A stretch of 5,556 bases of DNA from Dictyoglomaceae bacterium (lineage in GTDB: Bacteria > Dictyoglomota > Dictyoglomia > Dictyoglomales > Dictyoglomaceae). The notes under the pieces are model-generated. The model ran no database searches. It saw only the letters and a program-made list of their open reading frames with translations, and was not told the DNA's origin. This document shows, piece by piece, positions 1-5,556 of this stretch. How positions within the stretch are numbered: position 1 is the stretch's first letter; the number at the start of each line of letters is the position of its first letter. The translations under genes and the position numbers were made by a program. Location of the stretch: the NCBI GenBank assembly GCA_028276205.1, contig JAPYWU010000098.1, forward strand, positions 1 to 5,556. The letters are read 5' to 3'.

Positions 1-1192
1 TTTTTCCAGATTCTATCAAATAACCTTCTTCAACTCCAAAAACAAAATCTCCTGAGATTGTATCTACCTGCCCACCACCCATCTTTACCACATAAAGACC
101 TTTTTCTACTCTATTTAACATATCCTCTAACTTACTATTCCCAGAAAGAATAAAAGTATTTGTCATTCTTGGTATTGGAGGATATCTAAAACTTTGTCTT
201 CTACCATTACCAGTAGGAGATACTCCAAACTTTTTAGCAGTAATCCTTGAATGCATATAACCTTTCAATATTCCCCTATCTATTAATACATTATAATTTG
301 TTTTAACTCCTTCATCATCTACATAAGAACTTCCATATTTTTCTTCCAACACACCTGCATCTACCAATGTTACAGAATCAGAAGCCACCTTCTCTCCTAT
401 CTTATCTTTATAAACTGAAACACCTTTTTCAACTAAATCTGCCTCTAAACCATGACCTACTGCCTCATGAATTATAACACCACCAGCCTGAGAAGAAATA
501 ATCACAGGCATAACTCCAGCAGGTGCTTCTACAGCTTCTAACATTAAAACAGCTCTACGGGAAGCCTCTAAAGCTACATTCTTAACTAAATCCTCAGTAA
601 AAAGTTCCCAACCCAAGGTAGCTCCTACAGCCTCATAACCAGTTTGTATAAGTCCATCTTTTTCACCAACTGCAAATCCATAAACAACACTTCGTATCCT
701 CTTTTCTTCTACAAAATCACCATCACTATTTGCTATAAGTATTTCTTGAGTATGATTTCTTATTACTGAAGTAAATTGGACAATTCTTGGGCTATAATTT
801 CTTGAAGTTTCATCCATTATCTTCAAAAGATCAATGCCTTCTCTAACCTCTATCAATTTATAATCTTTCAATGTTTTGGTAATAAATTCTTTTTTATCTT
901 CCAAAATTATTTTTTTATTGTTCTCTCCGCTAAGAACTACCTCTGATAACTCATGAGCAAGCTTCTTTAAACCAAATTCACTTATATCCGTAGTATAACC
1001 ATAATATATTTTATCCCCTTGAATAACCCTTATACCAGCTCCTATATCCTCTCCATAAGTCACTTCCTCTACCTTTTTATCATCCCAATAAAAATAAAAA
1101 GAATGAGAATTTTCTAAAAATATTTCTGAAAATTCCCCCCTATGTCCGAGAGCAATTCCAAGAATTTCTTCTATTAAATTTCTATTTAGCAT
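1..1192 (-). CDS. tldD: TldD metalloprotease subunit, C-terminal part cut off by the window edge
   Basis: TldD is the zinc-site subunit of the TldD/TldE (PmbA) heterodimeric protease, which degrades small unfolded peptides and processes some modified peptides in the cytosol. My translation from the ATG at 1192-1190 gives 397 residues before the left edge; family members are about 450-480 residues, so roughly 60-80 residues are missing. The metalloprotease motif HEAVGHGLEAD starts at residue 242 (HExxxH encoded by 452-469). Further family blocks are SSYVDDEGV, PTGNGRRQSFRYPPIPRMTN and GGGQVDTISGDFVFG close to the edge. The third metal ligand, a C-terminal Cys known in the family, would lie outside the window. 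A TGAGGTC ribosome site (1201-1207) supports this start; another ATG at 1199 is out of frame and stops after five codons. It lies 69 bp behind the ferredoxin gene with a hairpin between. Its partner tldE is often adjacent in other genomes and may follow beyond position 1 (inference). The assignment is secure. Confidence 0.96.
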   Translation of the reverse strand, partial: MLNRNLIEEILGIALGHRGEFSEIFLENSHSFYFYWDDKKVEEVTYGEDIGAGIRVIQGDKIYYGYTTDISEFGLKKLAHELSEVVLSGENNKKIILEDKKEFITKTLKDYKLIEVREGIDLLKIMDETSRNYSPRIVQFTSVIRNHTQEILIANSDGDFVEEKRIRSVVYGFAVGEKDGLIQTGYEAVGATLGWELFTEDLVKNVALEASRRAVLMLEAVEAPAGVMPVIISSQAGGVIIHEAVGHGLEADLVEKGVSVYKDKIGEKVASDSVTLVDAGVLEEKYGSSYVDDEGVKTNYNVLIDRGILKGYMHSRITAKKFGVSPTGNGRRQSFRYPPIPRMTNTFILSGNSKLEDMLNRVEKGLYVVKMGGGQVDTISGDFVFGVEEGYLIESGK

Positions 1193-1220
1193 ACTTCATT
1201 GACCTCATTATTAACATTAT

Positions 1221-1244
1221 GAGGGGAGATAAAAATCTCCCCTC
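1221..1244 (-). terminator. G/C-rich hairpin between ferredoxin gene and tldD
   Basis: The arms GAGGGGAGAT (1221-1230) and ATCTCCCCTC (1235-1244) are perfectly complementary: a 10-bp stem with a 4-nt loop, which is a strong structure in such an AT-rich region. On the minus strand it starts 17 nt after the ferredoxin stop. The downstream sequence there is ATAATGTTAATAATG, with no proper T-run, so it looks like a leaky terminator or a 3'-end stabiliser rather than a textbook terminator. Read on the plus strand, a T5 run (1249-1253) follows the stem after 4 nt, but no plus-strand gene precedes it. It probably lets the short ferredoxin message exceed the tldD message (inference). Confidence 0.6.
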
Positions 1245-1261
1245 TAACTTTTTAATATTTC

Positions 1262-1447
1262 TTAAAGAGTAATTGCACCAACTGGACAAGAATCAGCCGC
1301 ATCTTGGCAGCAGCCTGCAGAATCACAATCAGCTCCTTCTCTTACAACAGCTTTTCCTTCACTATCAATCTCAAAAACATCAGGGCATAAAGATGCACAA
1401 ACCCCACATCCAATACAAAGCTCTCTGTCTACTTTTGGTGCACTCAT
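1262..1447 (-). CDS. Single [4Fe-4S] cluster ferredoxin, Thermotoga type
   Basis: This is a small soluble electron carrier, 61 residues long. The cluster motif is C11-x2-C14-x2-C17 followed by C21-P, and the fourth cluster ligand is C54 in the C-terminal SCPVGAI block. The pattern matches the roughly 60-residue monocluster ferredoxin of Thermotoga maritima, in which the C21-equivalent and a Cys eight residues before the last ligand form a disulfide; here those would be C21 and C46. Two further cysteines, C41 and C47, are extra relative to that protein as I recall it. Acidic residues predominate, as usual for ferredoxins. The ATG at 1447 is preceded by an excellent AAAGGAGG site (GGAGG at 1456-1460) with 8-nt spacing, so the start is secure and high expression is likely. 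Such ferredoxins commonly take electrons from pyruvate or other 2-oxoacid oxidoreductases and pass them to hydrogenase in anaerobes; no specific partner is encoded in this window. Confidence 0.95.
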   Translation of the reverse strand: MSAPKVDRELCIGCGVCASLCPDVFEIDSEGKAVVREGADCDSAGCCQDAADSCPVGAITL

Positions 1448-1496
1448 TTCATTAACCTCCTTTATAAAAGTATCATCATCTTAAAAATTCTCTTAA

Positions 1497-1525
1497 AGGA
1501 TAGAAAATTTTACCCTAAAAGTCAA
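1497..1525 (-). promoter_or_regulatory. Candidate promoter of the ferredoxin gene
   Basis: On the minus strand TTGACT (1520-1525) lies 17 nt upstream of TATCCT (1497-1502), which match the sigma-70-type consensus boxes at 5/6 and 4/6 positions with ideal spacing. Transcription would begin near 1490, giving a leader of about 43 nt ending in the strong AAAGGAGG ribosome site. The -35 box begins directly after the DUF192 stop codon (1529-1531), so the ferredoxin can be transcribed on its own as well as by readthrough. No terminator is visible between the two genes. Confidence 0.55.
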
Positions 1526-1528
1526 CAA

Positions 1529-1990
1529 TCATTCTCTTTCATAATCTATTTTAGCGCCTACAGAGAATTTAAATTTTTCAAAAAAACCTGCTTTAACTTC
1601 CAAAGCATATCTGTAGGGTTTTGGACTATAATATACTGGACAGTTTTCTCCCTCTTTACATGGCAACATTCTCTGAATATTAAAGATAATCTTATCAGAA
1701 GAAATAAATGCAATATCTAACGGTACATAAGTATTTTTCATCCAAAAACCATAGGACACATCAGTAGGAAATATAAAAAGCATTCCATATTCCCATGGTA
1801 TATCCTTTCTATACATAAGACCTAAAGTATGTAGTTCTTCCCTATCAGCTATCTCTATTGGAATCTCTAATCTCCTATCATTCTGGATAATAGTGAGTTT
1901 TCCTTTTGGAAAAACTGTCTTAGATGCCCCTAAGGATACTAAAGATATAATTAAGATCCCTAAAATCATTAAAAATATAAACTTTTTCAT
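1529..1990 (-). CDS. Exported DUF192 family protein
   Basis: This 153-residue protein belongs to DUF192 (COG1430), a compact mostly-beta family of unknown function that is usually secreted or membrane-anchored. Residues 1-22 form a signal sequence: MKK, then an unbroken hydrophobic core, then GAS. There is no lipobox Cys, so it is either cleaved by signal peptidase I or kept as an N-terminal anchor. The mature part shows the family blocks GLMYRKDIPWEYGMLFIFP (57-75), FWMKNTYVPLDIAFI (82-96) and YYSPKPYRYALEVKAGFF (120-137). C111 and C117 lie in the loop before the last block and could form a disulfide outside the cell (inference). The length is typical, so the gene appears complete. The start at 1990 is preceded by AAGGGG about 10 nt upstream; an ATG at 1995 meets a stop after two codons. 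It is divergent from the DUF763 gene and followed by the ferredoxin gene 81 bp downstream. The family is clear; no specific function is proposed. Confidence 0.92.
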   Translation of the reverse strand: MKKFIFLMILGILIISLVSLGASKTVFPKGKLTIIQNDRRLEIPIEIADREELHTLGLMYRKDIPWEYGMLFIFPTDVSYGFWMKNTYVPLDIAFISSDKIIFNIQRMLPCKEGENCPVYYSPKPYRYALEVKAGFFEKFKFSVGAKIDYERE

Positions 1991-2019
1991 TCCATAATAA
2001 CCCCTTTCTTTTTATTTCT

Positions 2020-2035
2020 TGCTATAATTATAGTA
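2020..2035. promoter_or_regulatory. Symmetric divergent promoter for DUF192 and DUF763 genes
   Basis: CTATAATTATAG (2022-2033) is a perfect palindrome that places a consensus TATAAT on each strand: 2023-2028 on plus and 2027-2032 on minus. On the plus strand it is preceded by TG plus one base (2020-2022), making an extended -10 element, which can work without a good -35; none is visible upstream. Counting 6-7 nt from the -10 puts the plus-strand start at about 2035, the A of the DUF763 start codon. On the minus strand the start would be near 2020, giving the DUF192 message a leader of about 30 nt; the -35 on that side is weak (TGCAAA at 2050-2055, inside DUF763 codons 6-7). Symmetric -10 elements are known to give divergent transcription in bacteria. 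The two polymerases could not open this site at once. Confidence 0.6.
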
Positions 2036-3111
2036 TGATAAAGAGAGAATTTGCAGAATTACCTCTTCATACCGGTAAAGCTCCTCAATGGCTTTTTCAG
2101 AGGATGAAAAAGCTTTCAAGAGAAATAATTCTTCTATTCTATATGGAGAATAAAATTGATGATTTTATACAAAAACTTTCGGATCCTTTTTGGTTTCAAG
2201 CTTTAGGATGTGTATTAGGCTTTGATTGGCATTCCAGTGGACTTACCACAACTACCGGATCCGCTCTTAAAGAAGCCCTTAGAGAAATTCCAGATGATAT
2301 AGGACTTTATATAGTAGGAGGAAAAGGCAAAACAGCTCTAAATACCCCTCAAGAAATCATAAAGATTTCAGAGAAGAAGAGCATTGATCCAGATAAATGG
2401 ATCTTTATAAGTAGAATAGTAGCGAGAGTAGATAACAATGCTCTTCAAGATGGATACCAATTGTACACCCATTTTTTAGTATTTACAGAAAATGACAAAT
2501 GGTGTGTTATCCAACAAGGAATGAATGAGAAAAACAACTATGCAAGAAGATATCATTGGTTGGGAGATGAAACAAAAAGTTTTGTGGAAGATCCACATAA
2601 AGGTATTATTAGCGAAAGATTTGAAAATTACGTATTAAATCTGGTTTCAAAAGAAAGTAAAAAAGCTCAAGAAACAATAACATATTTATTTCAAGAAAAA
2701 CCAGAAGAGATAACAAAATTATGGGAAAAAGTTTCTTTAAGACTACCTGCTTACCATCCAATAACTGTTAAAGAAATAAAACCTGAAAATCTTAAAACTG
2801 TGTTATTAAAAAATTATGAAAATCCCCCAAAGGATTTCCAAGATTTAATTCTGAGAGAAGGTGTGGGAGCAAAAACTCTTAGAGCTTTAGCATTAATATC
2901 TGAGCTTGTATATGGAAATCCAGCAAGCATAAAAGATCCAGCAAGGTTCTCTTTTGCTCATGGAGGAAAGGATGGACATCCTTATCCTGTAGACAAAAGA
3001 AATTATGATAAATCTATAGAAATATTAGAAAAGGCAATTAAAAAAGCAAAATTAGGTAGAAAAGAAGAAATAGAAACTCTCAAAAAATTATCTTTCTTCT
3101 TTAAGATCTAA
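2035..3111 (+). CDS. DUF763 family protein with helix-hairpin-helix-like segment
   Basis: This 358-residue protein belongs to DUF763 (COG1415), a family without an established function that I associate mainly with archaea and thermophiles. Family landmarks in order are: the N-terminal block REFAELPLHTGKAPQWLF (4-21); the most conserved core DPFWFQALGCVLGFDWHSSG (50-69); a central region with HFLVFTENDKWCVIQQGMN (146-164); and a C-terminal block FAHGGKDGHPYPVDKRNYD (307-325) followed by a Lys-rich helix. Residues 273-294, LREGVGAKTLRALAL then ISELVYG, resemble the helix-hairpin-helix of HhH-GPD DNA glycosylases, with GVG at 276-278 as the hairpin. This suggests nucleic-acid binding (inference). 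There is no signal peptide or membrane segment, so it is cytosolic. No Shine-Dalgarno precedes the ATG; the promoter position suggests a leaderless message, and there is no earlier in-frame ATG, GTG or TTG nearby. The gene overlaps the end of convergent nfi by 24 bp. Family membership is confident; the activity is unknown. Confidence 0.9.
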   Translation: MIKREFAELPLHTGKAPQWLFQRMKKLSREIILLFYMENKIDDFIQKLSDPFWFQALGCVLGFDWHSSGLTTTTGSALKEALREIPDDIGLYIVGGKGKTALNTPQEIIKISEKKSIDPDKWIFISRIVARVDNNALQDGYQLYTHFLVFTENDKWCVIQQGMNEKNNYARRYHWLGDETKSFVEDPHKGIISERFENYVLNLVSKESKKAQETITYLFQEKPEEITKLWEKVSLRLPAYHPITVKEIKPENLKTVLLKNYENPPKDFQDLILREGVGAKTLRALALISELVYGNPASIKDPARFSFAHGGKDGHPYPVDKRNYDKSIEILEKAIKKAKLGRKEEIETLKKLSFFFKI

Positions 3112-3765
3112 CAAAATCTTCTTACTGTATATGTGAGCTAATCTTACAGGTTCAGGTAATCTATATTTGTAAGTACAATTAAATAATATTTTTATAGAAG
3201 AATCTAATGAAACTTTATGTCCAGGAGATATATATACAGGTCTTACATTCTCTTTTGACCTTAACACTACACCAATAATTTCTCCCTTATCATATATATA
3301 ACTGAACGCCCCCTTTTTATTATCAGGCTCTTTAAAATCACCTATTAATAAATTTTTAGCACAGCCTATGGTGGCTATATCTAATACTACACCTACATGA
3401 GAGGCAATACCCAATCTTCTTGGATGAGCTATACCTTGACCGTCAAAGATTAATATATCAGGTTTTATTTTGAGCTTTTCCCAAGCTTTTATTATACTTG
3501 GTCCCTCTCTAAAACTTAAAAAACTTGGCATATAAGGAACTGTTACTTCCATTAAATGATAGGAAACTTCCATTAACTCTAATGTTTTGTAATTCATAAC
3601 TACAATGACAGATAGGGCTTTATCATTAGAAAAAGATGTATCTACACCACCCACTGTATTTATATTGGTAAACCCATCTACCAAAACAATTTTCTTTCTT
3701 AATTCTTCCTGTATTTTTATTGCTTCATCTCTATTTTTCCAAACAAAAAACCTTTCATAATCCAT
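3088..3765 (-). CDS. nfi: Endonuclease V (deoxyinosine 3' endonuclease)
   Basis: Endonuclease V starts repair of deaminated adenine: it nicks DNA at the second phosphodiester bond 3' of a deoxyinosine, using Mg2+. This matters at high temperature, where deamination is fast. The 225-residue length equals that of the family, and the pattern closely follows the Thermotoga maritima enzyme. Catalytic acids are D42 (GVDTSF), E87 (FREGP) and D108 (IFDGQG), with H114 (AHPRR), K137 (TIGCAK) and H211 (EPVRLAHIY) also in place. The strand-separating wedge PYIP is present as PYMP (77-80), including the Tyr that packs at the lesion. All key residues are intact, so it should be active. It starts inside the end of the GH57 gene (11-bp overlap), so co-transcription and possibly translational coupling are likely; its own ribosome site is weak (AGGAAG about 11 nt upstream). 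Its last seven codons and stop overlap the convergent DUF763 gene. The stop is followed directly by a T6 run. Confidence 0.96.
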   Translation of the reverse strand: MDYERFFVWKNRDEAIKIQEELRKKIVLVDGFTNINTVGGVDTSFSNDKALSVIVVMNYKTLELMEVSYHLMEVTVPYMPSFLSFREGPSIIKAWEKLKIKPDILIFDGQGIAHPRRLGIASHVGVVLDIATIGCAKNLLIGDFKEPDNKKGAFSYIYDKGEIIGVVLRSKENVRPVYISPGHKVSLDSSIKILFNCTYKYRLPEPVRLAHIYSKKILLDLKEER

Positions 3766-5556
3766 AAATCTCTATACTTCCTAATTTCTCCATCTCTACA
3801 TTAAGATTCTTTTCCTCGTGACACTTACTCATATAAGTATTTATAAATCTTCTCATTGAGTTTTTAGGCTTAAGGATATAGAGATTATTCAATTTCTCAG
3901 CATAAGCAAAAGGATAAAATACAGTATAATTAGATAAGGTAAAAATATTTAAATCTCTTAAGGCCCTTAGGAATAAAATAAGTTCATCTAAATAAACAAT
4001 TTTCCTTATTTTAAAAATATCACCAGAAAAAGACAAATCCACATTATTATCAAAATCTTTATCTTCTATTACAGCTTTAGTATAAAGATTATAAAATTCT
4101 CCTTCCTTTCTCTTTAGTATAAAAGACTCTATAACAGCCACTTTTTTATTGTTTTCCCTCTGTAAATAAAGCTTTGTTATAAGTTCTTCCAGAAATCCTG
4201 GTTTTCTAACTTTAAACCCTTTAGAGTCTTTAGGATAACTCTCTAAAATTTTTGTATCCTTGAGAAGTTGAATATTAAAAAGAAGCTTCTCATTATTTAA
4301 AAAGATCATACTAAAGGGAACCTTTATTTCAACGATCTCATCCAAAGCCCAGAATATATCTTCACGTAAAGATGTTTTATTATTATCCTTTGGTATTTCT
4401 AAGGATAATATTTCTTTAGTATAATCTCTAAAATTTAATTTTAAAGAAATTTCTTTATTAAAGAAATCACATGCCTTTCCATTCTTTATATCGATCCTTA
4501 TATAAATATTTTCAAGGTCATAGCCATAATATATTCCCTTTATTAATCCATCTTCCTCTAAAAGATTTAAGGAAGAGAGCTTCCACTCTTCTTGGAAAGA
4601 AACTTTTCCATCTATCTTAGGAGTAAAAATAAAAGATTCTCTTGATTTCCAGATAGGATTTTTAAAAACAATGGGAAAATCTAAAAAAGTAGGATAATCT
4701 CTATTCAGTGATTTAAAAACATTTTTTAAATGCACTCTAAATATATAATCAAATATCTCATCATGGCCCGAATCTTGATCATCCCCATACCACCAGAACC
4801 AATCACTTCCCTCTGCTGCCCATAAGCTTTTCCAATCTAAACTATCTTTATCAAAATAAGTTTTTCTAATCCCTCTTTCTAAATAGGCTCTAACTAAACT
4901 CAGATAATCCCAAGCCAAATTCTCCTCAAGCTCTCCAATCCATGTAGTAAGATCTGCATTTATCCAAGATCCAGTAAAAATATAATTTAAAGTATCCTTT
5001 GGAGGATTCCTTAATATAAAATCTCCAACTGTTGTAGTTTCAACCTCATTAGATTCTTCAATTAATGTATAAAGATGCCTCAAAAAATCTCTACCATCAT
5101 TATCATAATATTCCCAGCAATTTTCACCATCTAAAGCAATAGTCAAAAGATAAGATTGATCCTTAGGTAATCTATCCTTTATTTTAATTATTCTCTCATA
5201 TAGATCCTTAGCTGCATCATAGGGATTCATATTCATATAAACAAATCCTATCCTGTCTGATAAGAACTGATCTCTAAACACCACATTAACTTCCTTACCA
5301 TTAATATTTACCCTATACGGTTTATATAAGATCTCTGGATTTAAAACATTTCCATCTCTATCTCTCACTATCTCTTTCCCAATAGTTTTTCCGAGAATCT
5401 TCTCATCTGTAATTATCCACTTTATATTAAGATCAGAGCATAAAGTTATAACCTCTGGAGACACTGCTTCTTCAGAAGGCCACATTCCTATAGGTTCTTT
5501 TGAAAAAATTTTTTTATAATATTCTCTTCCTAAAATTATTTGAGTCTTTGCATCTT
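3755..5556 (-). CDS. Glycoside hydrolase family 57 (alpha-amylase/amylopullulanase type), N terminus outside window
   Basis: GH57 enzymes hydrolyse or transfer alpha-glucans such as starch, glycogen and maltodextrins by a retaining mechanism in a (beta/alpha)7 barrel. The reading frame stays open to the right edge (599 codons in the window). The ATG at 5485 is not the start: it lies four residues before the expected nucleophile Glu in GMWPSEEAVSPEV (Glu codon 5471-5473), and the GH57 N-terminal HQP region must lie upstream. Other landmarks are TDEKILGK, the acid/base region ALDGENCWEYY (Asp codon 5129-5131) and AEGSDWFWWYGDDQDSGHDE (4757-4816), typical of the COG1449 branch. A beta-sandwich follows, beginning at TPKIDGKVSF and containing IYYGYDLENIYIRIDI. 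The last 150 or so residues (about 3755-4204) match nothing I recognise. No signal can be judged because the start is missing; whether it is cytosolic is therefore open. nfi overlaps its 3' end. Family and catalytic residues are clear; the exact substrate is not. Confidence 0.9.
   Translation of the reverse strand, partial: DAKTQIILGREYYKKIFSKEPIGMWPSEEAVSPEVITLCSDLNIKWIITDEKILGKTIGKEIVRDRDGNVLNPEILYKPYRVNINGKEVNVVFRDQFLSDRIGFVYMNMNPYDAAKDLYERIIKIKDRLPKDQSYLLTIALDGENCWEYYDNDGRDFLRHLYTLIEESNEVETTTVGDFILRNPPKDTLNYIFTGSWINADLTTWIGELEENLAWDYLSLVRAYLERGIRKTYFDKDSLDWKSLWAAEGSDWFWWYGDDQDSGHDEIFDYIFRVHLKNVFKSLNRDYPTFLDFPIVFKNPIWKSRESFIFTPKIDGKVSFQEEWKLSSLNLLEEDGLIKGIYYGYDLENIYIRIDIKNGKACDFFNKEISLKLNFRDYTKEILSLEIPKDNNKTSLREDIFWALDEIVEIKVPFSMIFLNNEKLLFNIQLLKDTKILESYPKDSKGFKVRKPGFLEELITKLYLQRENNKKVAVIESFILKRKEGEFYNLYTKAVIEDKDFDNNVDLSFSGDIFKIRKIVYLDELILFLRALRDLNIFTLSNYTVFYPFAYAEKLNNLYILKPKNSMRRFINTYMSKCHEEKNLNVEMEKLGSIEIYGL

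Noticed and set aside
1273..1455. Plus-strand open frame of 60 codons opposite the ferredoxin gene
   Set aside because: It is fully antisense to a clearly recognisable ferredoxin, its product is low-complexity Gln/His/Leu-rich, and it has no ribosome site.
1497..1516. Imperfect inverted repeat (AGGATAGAAAA / TTTTACCCT) across the ferredoxin promoter as an operator
   Set aside because: The symmetry is broken by mismatches and an offset, and A4T4 cores are expected by chance here.
3082..3120. Possible terminator at the end of nfi (short ATCTT/AAGAT stem followed by T6)
   Set aside because: The stem is only 5 A/T-rich pairs, too weak to support a terminator call, especially in a presumed thermophile.
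5483..5485. ATG at 5485 as the start of the GH57 gene
   Set aside because: The frame continues open to the right edge with GH57-like sequence (ILGREYYKKIFSKEPIG), and this Met would sit only four residues before the catalytic Glu.
5503..5515. Run of six A then seven T in the GH57 coding sequence as a slippage or programmed frameshift site
   Set aside because: The frame is continuous and family-like on both sides, and AT-rich genomes contain such tracts by chance; no stop or second frame nearby calls for a shift.
1..5556. CRISPR array, insertion sequence, tRNA or rRNA, phage or defence genes
   Set aside because: No spaced direct repeats, terminal inverted repeats, tRNA-like cloverleaf or recognisable mobile-element or defence protein was seen; nearly all the window is explained by the six coding genes.

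Overview
The window is AT-rich (roughly one third G+C by eye), has short gene spacing, and encodes proteins that look thermophilic and anaerobic. There is a Thermotoga-type single-cluster ferredoxin, an endonuclease V very close in motif pattern to the Thermotoga maritima enzyme, a GH57 alpha-glucan-type glycosidase and a DUF763 protein. Together these suggest an anaerobic, saccharolytic thermophilic bacterium. Dictyoglomus is my best guess from composition and gene content, but it is an inference and was not checked by search.

Layout. Left block, all on the minus strand (1-1990): a small exported DUF192 protein, then a 61-residue ferredoxin, then the 5' five-sixths or so of tldD, which runs off the left edge. 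The ferredoxin has its own candidate promoter just behind the DUF192 stop and a strong Shine-Dalgarno. A G/C-rich hairpin separates it from tldD. Centre, plus strand (2035-3111): a full-length DUF763 gene, divergent from the DUF192 gene. The two share a 44-bp spacer containing a perfect 12-bp palindrome that supplies a TATAAT box to each strand. The plus-strand box is placed so that transcription should begin at or next to the A of the start codon, giving a leaderless mRNA. Right block, minus strand (3088-5556): a GH57 glycosidase whose N terminus lies beyond the right edge, overlapping by 11 bp the start of endonuclease V (nfi). nfi in turn overlaps the 3' end of the convergent DUF763 gene by 24 bp.

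Functionally the genes do not form one obvious pathway. TldD is the metal-bearing half of the TldD/TldE protease. The ferredoxin is a general electron carrier. GH57 acts on alpha-glucans, and endonuclease V acts on deoxyinosine in DNA. DUF763 has no assigned function, but it carries a helix-hairpin-helix-like segment that suggests nucleic-acid binding, and it sits tail-to-tail with a repair nuclease. I see no CRISPR array, IS element, tRNA, rRNA or phage gene. The most notable items are the symmetric divergent promoter with a leaderless gene, the DUF763/endonuclease V pairing, and a C-terminal region of about 150 residues on the GH57 protein that I cannot assign.
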